From the NCBI RefSeq assembly GCF_037975245.1, contig NC_092581.1, positions 15,687,303-15,751,302 of the forward strand: 64,000 nucleotides of DNA. Direction: 5' to 3'. Origin of the DNA: Apostichopus japonicus. Taxonomy: Eukaryota > Echinodermata > Holothuroidea > Aspidochirotida > Stichopodidae. Made by a program: the position numbers and the translations under genes. The notes beneath the pieces are model-generated. The model saw nothing but the letters and a program-made list of their open reading frames with translations, ran no database searches and was not told the DNA's origin. This document shows, in pieces, positions 54,841-64,000 of this stretch. Each line of letters begins with the position of its first letter. Within the stretch, counting starts at the first letter, position 1.

Positions 54841-55884
54841 TTCCACATGAAAAACATTTTTTTTTGTGGTGGATCTTTCTTTCTATAAAGCAATCAAAGT
54901 TTGTCTTGACAGACAAATATATGCTCGAAATGTTGAAATCTCAAATGTTCAGAATCTTGGCTAAAAACAATTGTACCAATGAAGTGTGAACTTGGCATCA
55001 ATGAATATATCAAATATTATGCTTTCAATCACATGATGAAATCAAGGGTTGACCTCGAGGAATCACTGGAATGTACTTTGACCTTTTGGCTCGTGAATCA
55101 AACCGTTGGGGAAACGCGAAGATGAGCTCATTTGAGAGAGTCTCTGTGTCACCAGTTTCACTTCCTGTGTATATAGGAAGTCAGTTATTGCAATCATTAC
55201 TGTTTGAATGATTTTGTACTCTTATCCAGAGGTAACCAGTAACTTATGTCAATGGTTCTGATATTAAGATCCCAACGGTGAAATCTTCACTCACAAGCTG
55301 TGAATAACATTTCATCGGCTGAAGGTGGTGGTGGATCCAGAATTTCATAATGGAGGGAGTGTGGCCAGAAAAGAATAACATCTTGGACGGAAAATAGCGC
55401 ATTCTGAGGCAAACAGTGGCTTTAAATGAGGTCTATAATTGAGTTGTTCTTAGGAACTGCTTTGGAATTGTAGGGTACACCCACACACCTCCCCCCCTCC
55501 TTTCTACGGATCTACAACTGAAAGGGATGGTTTTTAAGCCAAGTCATGACAACATGCTAATATATTATGGAGGGTTTGTTGTATGAAAGCAATGAAAATA
55601 TTATTAAAAAACAATGCAATAAAAAAAAATGGAGAATTAACAATCTGCTGGATTTTTTTCTATTTCCATCCAAACTATTGGTAAGAAAATGGAAGACAAA
55701 TATTCTATTCATGTGTAAAAAGTATATATCTTAATTACAAAAGTTAAGCAATCAACCTGATATATCCTCAAGATCTGAAGAATTGGAAACTAGAAAAAAA
55801 ATCAGATTTTTTTGTTGGCCTATGTCAGATAGCAAACAATAAAGAAAGGCTTAAAAACTAAATTAGAGCAAATGAAGTTTCTTT
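54841..55884. other. Intergenic
   Basis: No gene. 55331-55520 has 'gtggtggatccagaatt' and 'ttctacggatctacaactg' facing each other with C-rich sequence between, which resembles worn hAT-like ends, but no convincing TSD was found. Confidence 0.35.
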
Positions 55885-56229
55885 CATATCAGGCGCGTAT
55901 CCAGGGGGGGGGGTGTTGGGGGCACGCCCCCGGGGTAAGGAAAAGAGGAGAGAAAAAAAGAGAGGAAAAGGAGGGGGGAAGAAAAGGAGGAGAGGAAGGA
56001 AGGGAAAAGAAAGAGAAAAAAGAGAGAAAAAGGAGAAAAGGAGGGAGTAGAAGATAGCCAAGACCTCGGGAAGAGAAAGAGGAACAGTCATAGTTAAAGC
56101 GCTGATCCCTATTATATACACAGGGTATAGCCAGTGACGGATCAAGGATTACGGAGGGGGTGTGCGCCTCATGCTACCCCTTACACCGACAACTCCATTT
56201 TTGACGTCTCCATTTTTCCTCTCTCACTA

Positions 56230-56230
<1 letters not shown>

Positions 56231-56300
<70 letters not shown>
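56231..56300. repeat. (AT)n microsatellite inside element F'
   Basis: Alternating AT with one interruption. The F copy has only a short AT run at the equivalent place (63432-63452), so the tract has expanded or contracted after the copies separated. Confidence 0.95.
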
Positions 56301-56926
56301 CTATATATGGTCTATCATAACGCGTGTGTGAGTACGGACGCCTTAAACAATTGTACAATTGTGCTATATGGAACCAACTGTGGCTGGTCTTGAACTCGAC
56401 CGTGTCGTCGGGGAACATGACGCATTTCGGGAAGGGGGCGACCGCCCCCCTCCCCCCGAGCAAATTTTCTTTATGACATCGCTAGTAATTTGAAATAGAC
56501 GATGATTAGATGCAACGTACAAGGCCTGGGAAGTATCATTTCCAGCGATCTGGGAGGCATTTTCGGCCAACTCATGGTGGCGCTTCGCTGATATAGTTTG
56601 CCTACAGGCTTCGCCCCTCCCTTGGCAATTACTTGCTACACGCCTGTTCGAATTTGTATAGCAAAGAGTGGATATAACATCATATCAGTGAGCATTGAAA
56701 TGCATGTTCCACGATGAACAGCCTCAAAAACTGTCTATGTGTGTAGTCAAAGGCGTAGGAGCCCAATTGGATTTGGGGGCTGTAATGACTTGCCCGAGAA
56801 AAAGGCAAAATTTTTCGCGCGCGTTCAACATATCGATGCCAATATCATATAAGCAAGCATCAGTCATTACATTGTATGGCATCGTGTACCTTACGGTCTG
56901 TGAAAGTTGCAAAGTGTACCGCCGGA

Positions 56927-57292
56927 CAAGGGCGTAGGAACCGGGGGGGCTGGGGGGGCGCCAGCCCCCCCAGTGAAAAATGTGGAGGGGCGGAAGTATC
57001 ATTCCGCCCCCCCGCTTCGCAAGTCAGAAAACCCCTTTTTCATTTCCAAATGAGAAAAAAATCTCATTTGGAGCACCAAATTGCATCTAAGGCCAGGTGA
57101 AAATACAAAATTAAGTTTACAAAATGGAGTGGGTGTTGAAGTGTGCTATATTGCACCAAATTGCATCTGAGGGCACCTGGAAATGCAAAAATTTCCAAAG
57201 GGGAGGGGGACACCCCCTCCCCTTAGACCCCTCCCCCAGACCGTCCATCAGTCTTCAGCCCCCCCACTCAAAAGTACCTTCCTACGCCACTG
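56927..57292 (+). mobile_element. hAT-like MITE (family D), nested in F'
   Basis: The left end CAAGGGCGTAGGAACC and the right end (reverse strand) CAGTGGCGTAGGAAGG are flanked by a perfect 8-bp TSD, ccgccgga (56919-56926 and 57293-57300). It is 366 bp, non-coding, with G-rich ends and the block 'gatgcaatttggtgc' in its reverse complement twice. The inverted F copy keeps the empty site (about 62781-62795). Confidence 0.92.
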
Positions 57293-58229
57293 CCGCCGGA
57301 TGCTAATGTAAACAATGAAATGTCTTATGTAGATGGAAAAAAAGCATATACAGATCCATTTATGTCAAAACTCTCTTTTACAGTAGTAATGTCGGCCAAG
57401 CTTAGAACTTTATTTTAATTACCAAGGAGATCATTTTTAAGCTATTCATTGCTATTTATTTTTCTTTCAGTAGGTGCCCGAAAAAAAATGGGAAAAAGTT
57501 GGGTTCCGGGGGGGGGGGGGGGCTGCAGCCCCCGCCTCCTACGGGACCTACGCCTATGTGTGTAGTGTTCGGTTTCGATATACCTGATATCGGAAATATC
57601 TGGGTTTTGTTTTTCATTTCCTTCAACCAAGTTTTATAATAGCCATTATAAGAGGTTGCAATATTTCTACACCAATAAATTAACTGTGTCGGAATTTTCG
57701 AAAATTTCCTCACCAACATTCTTCATCATACTTTCCTCTACTCGTGCAATTTTGACCTGTCTGTTAGGGGTTCAAGGAGGTTTTTCTATATTGCTTGTCC
57801 ATAGATTGAATTTTGTGCAACATTATGGGTATGTTTTTTATGTGAATTTTCAAATTCTCAACAAATAATGGGCTTAAAACCTTGAAAAGTGGGGCTTTCG
57901 GATATTGTGGGCCGTGACGTAGAATCACCTACAAAAGCAATGATCCATAGGACATGCAATGAGTTCGAAGATGATGTGTGACTGCATAGTGACAATCTTC
58001 AAAAAGGTTATAATGGATGGAAAAAAACTTTTGGGAAATACTTGGTTCTCAGGCAAAAGTGTACATCTGGTTGCTCATTTTCAAGCCCGAGAAGTGCCAT
58101 TTCCGGTGATCTGGGGGGTATCAAAACCAGAAATTTTCTTGTACGCTCCGCGCCAACCGATGGTGGCGCTCCGCTTAGATAGTAATTCGCGCCCGCAGGT
58201 TAGAAAATCCTGGATACGCGCCTGCATAT

Positions 58230-58447
58230 GATGTTACTAGTTTGGACAAATGTAAAAAACAAAATGAATTTATATAGTGCAGAATAATATTTGTTCAGCT
58301 AACCATGTCTTCTTGTTGATATATTTTGAAATGTTGATTTATATTTATTAAAACATTCCTCAGTTGGTAGATAACCTGTGGCTTTAAGACCAATAATCAT
58401 GTAAAGTGCATGTGTCATTATGTTATCCACCATGTCATTAGCCACTA
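58230..58447 (-). other. 3' UTR and polyadenylation region of the glycine-rich gene
   Basis: On the minus strand AATAAA lies at 58344-58349, about 100 nt after the stop codon at 58448. This fits a polyadenylation signal just before the boundary of element F'. Confidence 0.5.
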
Positions 58448-59608
58448 TTAGTAAGACAACCAATCGCTTGACCATTCTCCACCACCTCCTCGCCCTCCAC
58501 TCCCTCCTCTCCCTCCTCCCCCTCCTCTCCCTCCTCCTCCCCCACCACCTCCTCCTCCCCCTCCTCCTCCTCCACCACCTCCTCCTCCTCGTCCTCCTCG
58601 TCCTCCTCCCCATCCCCATCCCCAACCACCTCCATGACCCCAACCACCACCACCGCCGCCACCATCCCTTGTACGTCCACCCCAACCATGCGCACCTTCA
58701 GAATCTATGTAACCACCACCATAAAAATCTCCCCAACGACCATATCCTTCATAACCTCCATTCGGCAATCTTCTTCCACCACCATAGGTAATTCTTTCAT
58801 TTGCTTTCTTACTTTGCCTTCTGTTTTCTGTCCCACTACCTCCTCTACCACCTGCCCCTCCCCCAGTACCTCCTCTTCCACCTGCCCCTCCTCCATGACC
58901 CCGACCACCACCACCGCCACCATCCCTTGTACGTCCACCCCAACCATACGCACCTTCAGAATCTATGTAACCACCGCCATAAAAATCTCCCCAACGACCA
59001 TATCCTTCATAACCTCCATTTGGCAATCTTCTTCCACCACCATAGGCAATTCTTTCATTTGCAGTTTTACTTTGCCTTCTGCTTTCTGTCCCACTTCCTC
59101 CTCTACCACCTGCCCCTCCCCCATTACCTCCTCTACCACCTGCCCCTCCTCCATTACCTCCTCTTCCACCAGCCCCTCCACGTCCTCCATTTTGGCCTGG
59201 TTGTCCATCTTGACCATCATTCTCCCCTCTTCTCGTTCCTGTTCCACCATTTGTACCTCTGCCTCTTTCAATTTGTCGTTTGCTTCTAGATTCAGATGGC
59301 TGTATGCCTAGTGTGTCATTGACTGGAGAATTAGGCTGAAAGGCTTCCAGTGTTCGCATAAACCACTGGTGCCAACGGTTGGCCCAATCGCCGGACAACG
59401 CGGCGGGGTTGTCTGAGGAAATCGCCACTGAACTCGATGTATCTGGCTCCCAGTCATTACCTAGTTCTTCCATATTATTATGCCACCAAAAGTTATTTTC
59501 AGATGAACTGCTGTCGCTGCTGCTACCATCGTTGCCACCAGTCCGAAACCAATCCAGTGACGCCTGTCTGCGTCTCCGATCACGGCCTAGAAAACCTCGT
59601 TGAACCGT
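58448..59608 (-). CDS. Glycine-rich repeat protein, last exon (5' part not found)
   Basis: The minus frame is open from a strong splice acceptor (TTTCTTTTGACAG, ending at 59609) to TAA at 58448: 386 codons in phase 0. An internal ATG at 59473 is possible, but the in-frame upstream codons and the acceptor argue for a multi-exon gene starting outside the mapped region. In order: a mixed acidic/Ser-rich start with RDRRRRQ and GSSSDSSSSE; a segment with Trp (about 46-100) ending in RSKRQ (a dibasic site); Gly-Gly-Ala-Gly-Gly-Arg runs; then two copies of an 86-residue unit with RRQSK, 'GGGRRLPNGGYEGYGRWGDF' and YGGGYIDSEGA; then a very long Gly/Arg tract; and a short tail EWSSDWLSY. The family is unknown. 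It could be a secreted structural or matrix protein or an RGG-type RNA-binding protein. Other frames over the same DNA are low-complexity shadows. Confidence 0.6.
   Translation of the reverse strand, partial: TVQRGFLGRDRRRRQASLDWFRTGGNDGSSSDSSSSENNFWWHNNMEELGNDWEPDTSSSVAISSDNPAALSGDWANRWHQWFMRTLEAFQPNSPVNDTLGIQPSESRSKRQIERGRGTNGGTGTRRGENDGQDGQPGQNGGRGGAGGRGGNGGGAGGRGGNGGGAGGRGGSGTESRRQSKTANERIAYGGGRRLPNGGYEGYGRWGDFYGGGYIDSEGAYGWGGRTRDGGGGGGRGHGGGAGGRGGTGGGAGGRGGSGTENRRQSKKANERITYGGGRRLPNGGYEGYGRWGDFYGGGYIDSEGAHGWGGRTRDGGGGGGGWGHGGGWGWGWGGGRGGRGGGGGGGGGGGGGGGGGGGGRGGGGGRGGSGGRGGGGEWSSDWLSY
58657..59175 (-). repeat. 258-bp tandem duplication inside the glycine-rich exon
   Basis: The same sequence occurs at an offset of exactly 258 bp (for example 'gtacgtccac' at 58671 and 58929). 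The duplication preserves the reading frame (86 codons). The copies differ by a few substitutions, such as Tyr/His in SEGA[YH]GWGG and Ser/Asn in GTE[SN]RRQSK. Confidence 0.92.
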
Positions 59609-59780
59609 CTGTCAAAAGAAATATGACAATAATAAGAAAAATCTTGATAATATCTGCTTTAAGTTACTAATATTTTGAAGGTCAAAGGTCGCTGGTTCGA
59701 GGCTAATAATTTCTGGCCAATAATTTCTTACCTCTTTCAGTATTCATTTATACGAGGCTCTAGAGAGGACATGGTAAAAA

Positions 59781-59940
59781 ATATTATTACGTATACGTAC
59801 GTAATATTATCACGTACGTACGTGATAGGTATTACGTACGTATGTGATATGTATGACGTATGAACGTGATAATGACTACGTATGGACGTTATGATTATCA
59901 CGTACGTACGTAATAATAAGTACGTAATAATTATAACCAA
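59781..59940. repeat. Cluster of ACGTACGT palindromes
   Basis: Several units of the form (T)TATTACGTACGTACGTAATA or TATCACGTACGTACGTGATA, each self-complementary, are spaced by about 20-30 bp. A further unit occurs at 61313-61332, on the other side of element G. Confidence 0.85.
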
Positions 59941-60203
59941 TGTAGGCCTGTGTACATACTTGCGTGTTTTAATTACGTGATATAGCCTACGTACGTTAAC
60001 ACTTGTCCCTCGTAACATTGTCTAACGATATACTGCATACTTTTTCATTTCAAAGATGAAGAGGCATGAACTTGTCCGGCATATTTAATCGTTATACTAT
60101 GCTTGACTTCTGTGGTTGGATGATTGATACATGCGAGGTACAGTGAACGAGAAGTGTTATTATATTATAATAGGCTATAGCAAAACCGTATACGTTACGT
60201 ACA

Positions 60204-61228
60204 CACTGGCGGATCCAGGGCCTTTGTTTGGGAGGGGCCAAAGTGGCATTAGAGTGATATGGGGGAGGGGTCTAAGGGCAGGGGATCCCCCTCCCCTTTG
60301 GAAAATTTTCTGTTGCTGAATGCCCTCAGATGCAATTTGGTGCGACAAAAGTGTACAATGGTGATGTTAATTTACTTCTAAAAAAAATGTTTCCCAGGTG
60401 TAATTTTCTAAAATATTTATAAAACAAAGTTGGGATCATCTTTCTCAAGAAATTTTATTTCTCATAGGTTATAAATTTCTTACAACCAGCCTGTAACTGC
60501 AAAATGGTGTTAAACTGTAAATCCTCATGCTCATACATCTACATAGCTCCCAACTCTTGAGAAGGCAAATGCTGGTCCATGCCACGAATCGCCGTCCTGG
60601 GGGAGGGGTATAAGGGGAGGGGGTGTCCCCCTCCCCTTTTGAATTTTTTTGGAATCCTGGTGATGCCTACATGTAAAATGGTGGCACTTAGAAAGGCTTT
60701 TGTCACCCATAATTTTCTGAGAAATATGCATTTTTTTGTGTGTAACATCAATAAATTGAATAGTAGGTGATAATTCATTCTTTCCCGTGTCATGAAAATG
60801 TTCGCTGCTCGCCCCAATGAAAAGAATTATAGGCTAATTTGAGGTTCAAATGATGCTGTAAAGGAGGTTTTATACTCTATTATGCTAAATGCTAAAGAAA
60901 TGATGGTTGCTAAGTCAAAATTCGATGCAAATATTTTTATGTATACTTGACAATTACAATGCGGTTTTTTCGGACGCTTGTGCGGGTCAGCGGGTTTGGG
61001 TGTTAGAATGCGGGTCTAATTCCCGCGAATTGCGGGTCAGTTGGGAGCTCTGCATTTAATTTTAAACCAGAAAACGAAAAGATTTAGACTAGTCTACCAC
61101 TGCTATTCCTCTCGATTTTTTAAATTTCCAATCATATGATTTAGCGGATGTTCGGAAACATTTTTTGGCTCACCTTTGGGGGGGGGGGGGGCATGGCCCC
61201 CCTTGGCCCCCCCTTGGATCCGCCAGTG
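60204..61228. mobile_element. hAT-like non-autonomous transposon (element G)
   Basis: The ends CACTGGCGGATCCAGGG and CCTTGGATCCGCCAGTG are flanked by tacgtaca (60196-60203) and tacgcaca (61229-61236), an 8-bp TSD with one mismatch. The 1025-bp interior has two copies of the 'ggaggggt.taagg' G-rich block with its C-rich partner (60251-60300 and 60599-60640), shared with families D and H. No transposase ORF. Confidence 0.85.
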
Positions 61229-61581
61229 TACGCACATGCACGTATCTTGCCTGTAGGCCAATAATGTTACAGCATGTACGTACTGCTACTTCTTAAGAAG
61301 AGAACGTAAAATTATCACGTACGTACGTAATAAAATTATCTTTCCCAGTTCGTCATTTAATACTTTTTGCCTTCAGATACGCAGAACAAACTACTGAATC
61401 ATTAAGCTATACTATCTAAATTCTTCAGTGGCGTAGGAAGGTACTTTTGAGTGGGGGGCTGAAGAATGATGGCCGGCCTGGGGGAGGGGTCTAAGGGGAG
61501 GGGGTGTCCCCCTCCCCTTTTGAATTTTTTTGCATTTCCAGGTGGCCTCAGATGCAATTTGGTGCAATATAGCACACTTCA

Positions 61582-63797
61582 CAGGCGCGTATCCAGGATT
61601 TTCAAACCCGGGGGGGGGGGGGGCGCGAATTACTATCTAAGCGGAGCGCCACCATCGGTTGGCGCGCAGCGTACAAGAAAATTTCTTGTTTTGAAACCCC
61701 CCAGATCACCGGAAACGGCACTTCTCGGGCTTGAAATGACCAACCAGATGTACACTTTTTGCCTGAGAACCAAGTATTTCCTAATAGTTTTTTTTTTTCC
61801 ATCCATAACCTTTTTGAAGATTGTCAACCCGGCACACATCATGTTCGACCTGATCGCATCTACTGTGGGTCTTTGCTTTTGTAGGTGATTCTACGTCGCG
61901 GCCCACAATACCCGTCAGCCCCACTTTTCAAGGTTTTAAGCCCCATATTTGTTCAGAATTTGAAAATTCCCATTTCTCGTGAATAAACTCACTTCAAAAC
62001 ATACCCATAATCTTGTACAAAATTTCATCTATGGACAACCAATATAGAAAAAACTTCCTTCAACCCCTAACATACCGGTCAAAATTGCACGAGTAGAGGG
62101 AAGTGTGATGTAGAATATTGGTCAGAAATTTTCTAAAATTCCGACACAGTTAATTTATTGGTGTACAAATATTAAAACCTGTTATAACGGCTATTATAAA
62201 ACTTGGTTGAAGGAAATGAAAAAATAGCAGATATTTCCGAAACCGAACACTACACACATAGGCGTAGGAGGCGCGGCGGCAGTGGCGGAGCTAGGGGTAT
62301 TGGTCAGGAGTGCGGGCGAGAATGGTCTGAAGGGGCGCTTTCGACACTATCTAAGCGGAGCGCCACCACTGGTTGGCGCGTAGCGTACAGAAAAATTTTG
62401 AGTGAAGATACTCCCTAGATCGCAAAAAATGACCCTTTCCGGGCCTGGCTAATTTGCAGATAAAGGAAGAATAAGGTGTCATCGCCAAATTACACCAACA
62501 AAATGTGAGAAATGTCAATAAGTAGATGAGAGCGCAATAAAAAAGTCAATAATCTAGAATAATTAAAAAGTGCTTAAGAGCTGAAAAAGGCGCCAGCAGT
62601 CCATTTGAGTCCGTCAGGGGGGGCATCCGCCCCCTGACCATATGGACGCTCCGCCACTGCGCGGCGGGGGTGCAGGCCCTAATTCGCCATTACTAATGTA
62701 AAAGAGAGTTTTGACATAATTGGACCTCCATGCTTTTTCTCCATCTACATGAGACATGTCGTTGTCTACATTAGCATCCCGCGGTATACTGCGCAATTTG
62801 AACGGACCGTAAGGTACATGATGGCATGCGATGTAATAACCGATGCTTGCTTGTATGATATTGACATGAACGCGTTGAACGCGCGCTTCGCGCGCGAAAA
62901 TTTTTGGTTATTTTTTCAGGCAAGTCGGACAGTTTTGAGGCTTTTCATCCTGGAACGCCATTTTCATGCTCACTGATATGATGTGATATCTGCTGTTTGC
63001 GTTACAAATTCGAACAGGCGCGTAGCGAGGAATTTGCCAAGGGAGAGGCGAAGCCTGTAGGCAAATTATCTAAGCGTAGCGCCACCATAGGTTGGCGCGA
63101 AGCGTACAAGAAAATTTTGGCCGAAAATGCCTCCCAGATCGCTGGAAATGGCACTACTCAGGACCATTTGTTAGCGCGAAGCGTACAAGCAAATTTCGGC
63201 CGAAAATGTCTCCCAGATCGCTGGAAATGACACTTCCCAGGCCTTGTAAGTTGCCTCTAAGCACTTTCTATTTTGAAATTACTTAGCGATATCATTTAAA
63301 AAATGCTGAATGGGGGGGGGGGCGGGCGGTCGCCCCCATCCCAAAATGCGTCATGTTCCCCGACGACACGGTCGAGTTCGAGACCAGCCACAGTTGGTTT
63401 CATAGCACAATTCTACACACGCGTTATGATAGACCATATATAGTATATATATAGATCATTAGTGAAAGAGGAAAATGGAAACGTCAAAAAATGGAGTTGT
63501 CGGTGTAAGGGGTAGGGTGAGTCACACTTTTACGAAATCATTGATCCGTCACTGGCTACCCTTCAGCACTGTAATGATGTCACTGTTCCTCTTTCTCTTC
63601 CCGGTGTCTTCGCGTTTTGCGTTTACTCCCTCTTTTTCTCCTTTTTCTCTCTTTCTTCTTTTTCTTTTCCCTTCCTTCCTCTCCTTCTCCTCTTTTCCCC
63701 CCTCTTTTTTCCTTTTCTCTTCTCTTTTTTTCTCTTCTCTTTTTCTTACCCGGGGGGGGCGCGCGCGCCCCCAACGCCCCCCCTGGATACGCACCTG
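61582..63797 (-). mobile_element. DNA transposon with 5-bp TSD (element F), nested in D' and containing C
   Basis: The ends CAGGCGCGTATCCAGG and CCTGGATACGCACCTG are flanked by a perfect 5-bp TSD, cttca (61577-61581 and 63798-63802). The D copy at 56927 shows the single uninterrupted 'tgttgaagtgtgc' target. The interior is the inverse of F': hairpin module at 61629-61734, two further module copies at 63061-63150 and 63165-63246, and a polypyrimidine stretch at 63590-63750. The pyrimidine ORFs here are low-complexity artefacts. Confidence 0.92.
62280..62659 (+). mobile_element. hAT-like MITE, family 1 (copy C), nested in F
   Basis: The ends CAGTGGCGGAGCTAGG and CTCCGCCACTG are flanked by a perfect 8-bp TSD, cgcggcgg (62272-62279 and 62660-62667). 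It is 380 bp, collinear with the copy at 29766-30136, and keeps the hairpin module (about 62345-62448). F' shows the empty site near 57520-57540. This is the third level of nesting: D' contains F contains C. Confidence 0.93.
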
Positions 63798-64000
63798 CTT
63801 CAACACCCACTCCATTTTGTAAAGAATTTTGCATTTTCACCTGGCCTTAGATGCAATTTGGTGCTTCAAATGAGATTTTTTTCTCATTTGGAAATGAAAA
63901 AGGGGTTTTCTGACTTGCGGAGCGGGGGGGCGGAACGATACTTCCGCCCCCCCATATTTTTTCACTGGGGTTCACCCCGGTTCCTACGCCCTTGAAATTC

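Larger units (their letters stand above)
55890..58224 (+). mobile_element. DNA transposon with 5-bp TSD (element F'), containing element D
   Basis: The ends CAGGCGCGTATCCAGG and CCTGGATACGCGCCTG are flanked by a perfect 5-bp TSD, catat (55885-55889 and 58225-58229). Without the inserted D the element is about 1.96 kb. The interior is collinear with the inverted copy at 61582-63797: a polypurine stretch (55930-56060), an (AT)n tract (56231-56300), hairpin modules (about 56528-56602 and 58078-58186) and G/C tracts. No transposase is encoded, so it is non-autonomous. A 50-bp insert (about 56735-56785) that starts like a family D end is absent from the other copy. Confidence 0.9.
61426..63994 (-). 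mobile_element. hAT-like MITE (family D, copy D'), split by element F
   Basis: The left end CAGTGGCGTAGGAAGG starts at 61426 after aaattctt (61418-61425). The right end ggttcctacgcccttg stops at 63994, followed by aaattc and then the window end, so 6 of the 8 TSD bases can be seen and all match. Removing F and one copy of its cttca duplication leaves a 348-bp element collinear with the D copy at 56927-57292, inverted. Confidence 0.9.

Noticed and set aside
55325-55520. Possible hAT-like element between 'gtggtggatccag' and 'ggatctacaactg'
   Set aside because: The ends are weakly inverted and no 8-bp TSD can be found.
58299-59311. Other long ORFs on both strands over the glycine-rich exon
   Set aside because: They are low-complexity shadows of the Gly/Arg-coding frame. 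Only the minus frame ending at 58448 has an acceptor, a stop and a frame-preserving duplication together with complex sequence.
63475-63850. Phe/Ser/Leu-rich plus ORFs and Lys/Glu/Arg-rich minus ORFs
   Set aside because: They come from a polypyrimidine/polypurine stretch inside element F; the same stretch in F' (55858-56145) gives similar artefacts.

Overview
The window is animal nuclear DNA. It is AT-rich and intron-containing, with canonical GT/AG splice sites, and most of it is non-coding. The two recognisable genes are conserved metazoan genes. The transposon content (CR1/L2-type LINE ends, Penelope-like remnants, tRNA-derived SINEs, many short inverted-repeat elements with poly-G/C tracts) resembles that of marine invertebrates, perhaps an echinoderm or another invertebrate deuterostome. 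The taxon is an inference and was not checked.

Layout. 1-42 kb is mostly gene-poor: tandem arrays (1-1010, 6.2-7.0, 8.1-8.45, 11.0-11.9, 24.9-25.7 kb), SINEs (12.2 and 31.1 kb), LINE 3' ends (19.3-20.0 and 40.4-40.7 kb), Penelope-like fragments (4.7-5.0, 20.4-20.9, 42.3 kb) and short DNA transposons with visible target-site duplications (TSDs). One 54-codon reading frame with a C-terminal CaaX box (13.87-14.03 kb, minus) is a gene candidate. 42.5-53.7 kb is the gene-bearing core: ARL6, a BBSome-recruiting small GTPase (minus, four coding exons, 42569-46202), head-to-head with TFB1M, a mitochondrial 12S rRNA dimethyladenosine transferase (plus, seven coding exons, 48889-53667). About 2.7 kb lies between their start codons. 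At 58448-59608 (minus) is the large last exon of an unrecognised glycine-rich, basic protein with a duplicated 86-residue unit.

55.9-64.0 kb, and 35.5-38.2 kb, are nests of non-autonomous DNA transposons. Boundaries can be read from TIRs plus TSDs. One group has 8-bp TSDs (hAT-like). A second group has CAGG(C/G)GCGTATCCAGG-type ends and perfect 5-bp TSDs. Two families are inserted reciprocally into each other, so each copy supplies the other's empty site. Elements with different ends and different TSD lengths share a roughly 100-bp internal module containing a GCGCCA/TGGCGC hairpin. That module is the most unusual signal in the window.

The genes do not form a functional unit. ARL6 acts in cilia and TFB1M in mitochondria, and their proximity may simply reflect a shared divergent promoter region.
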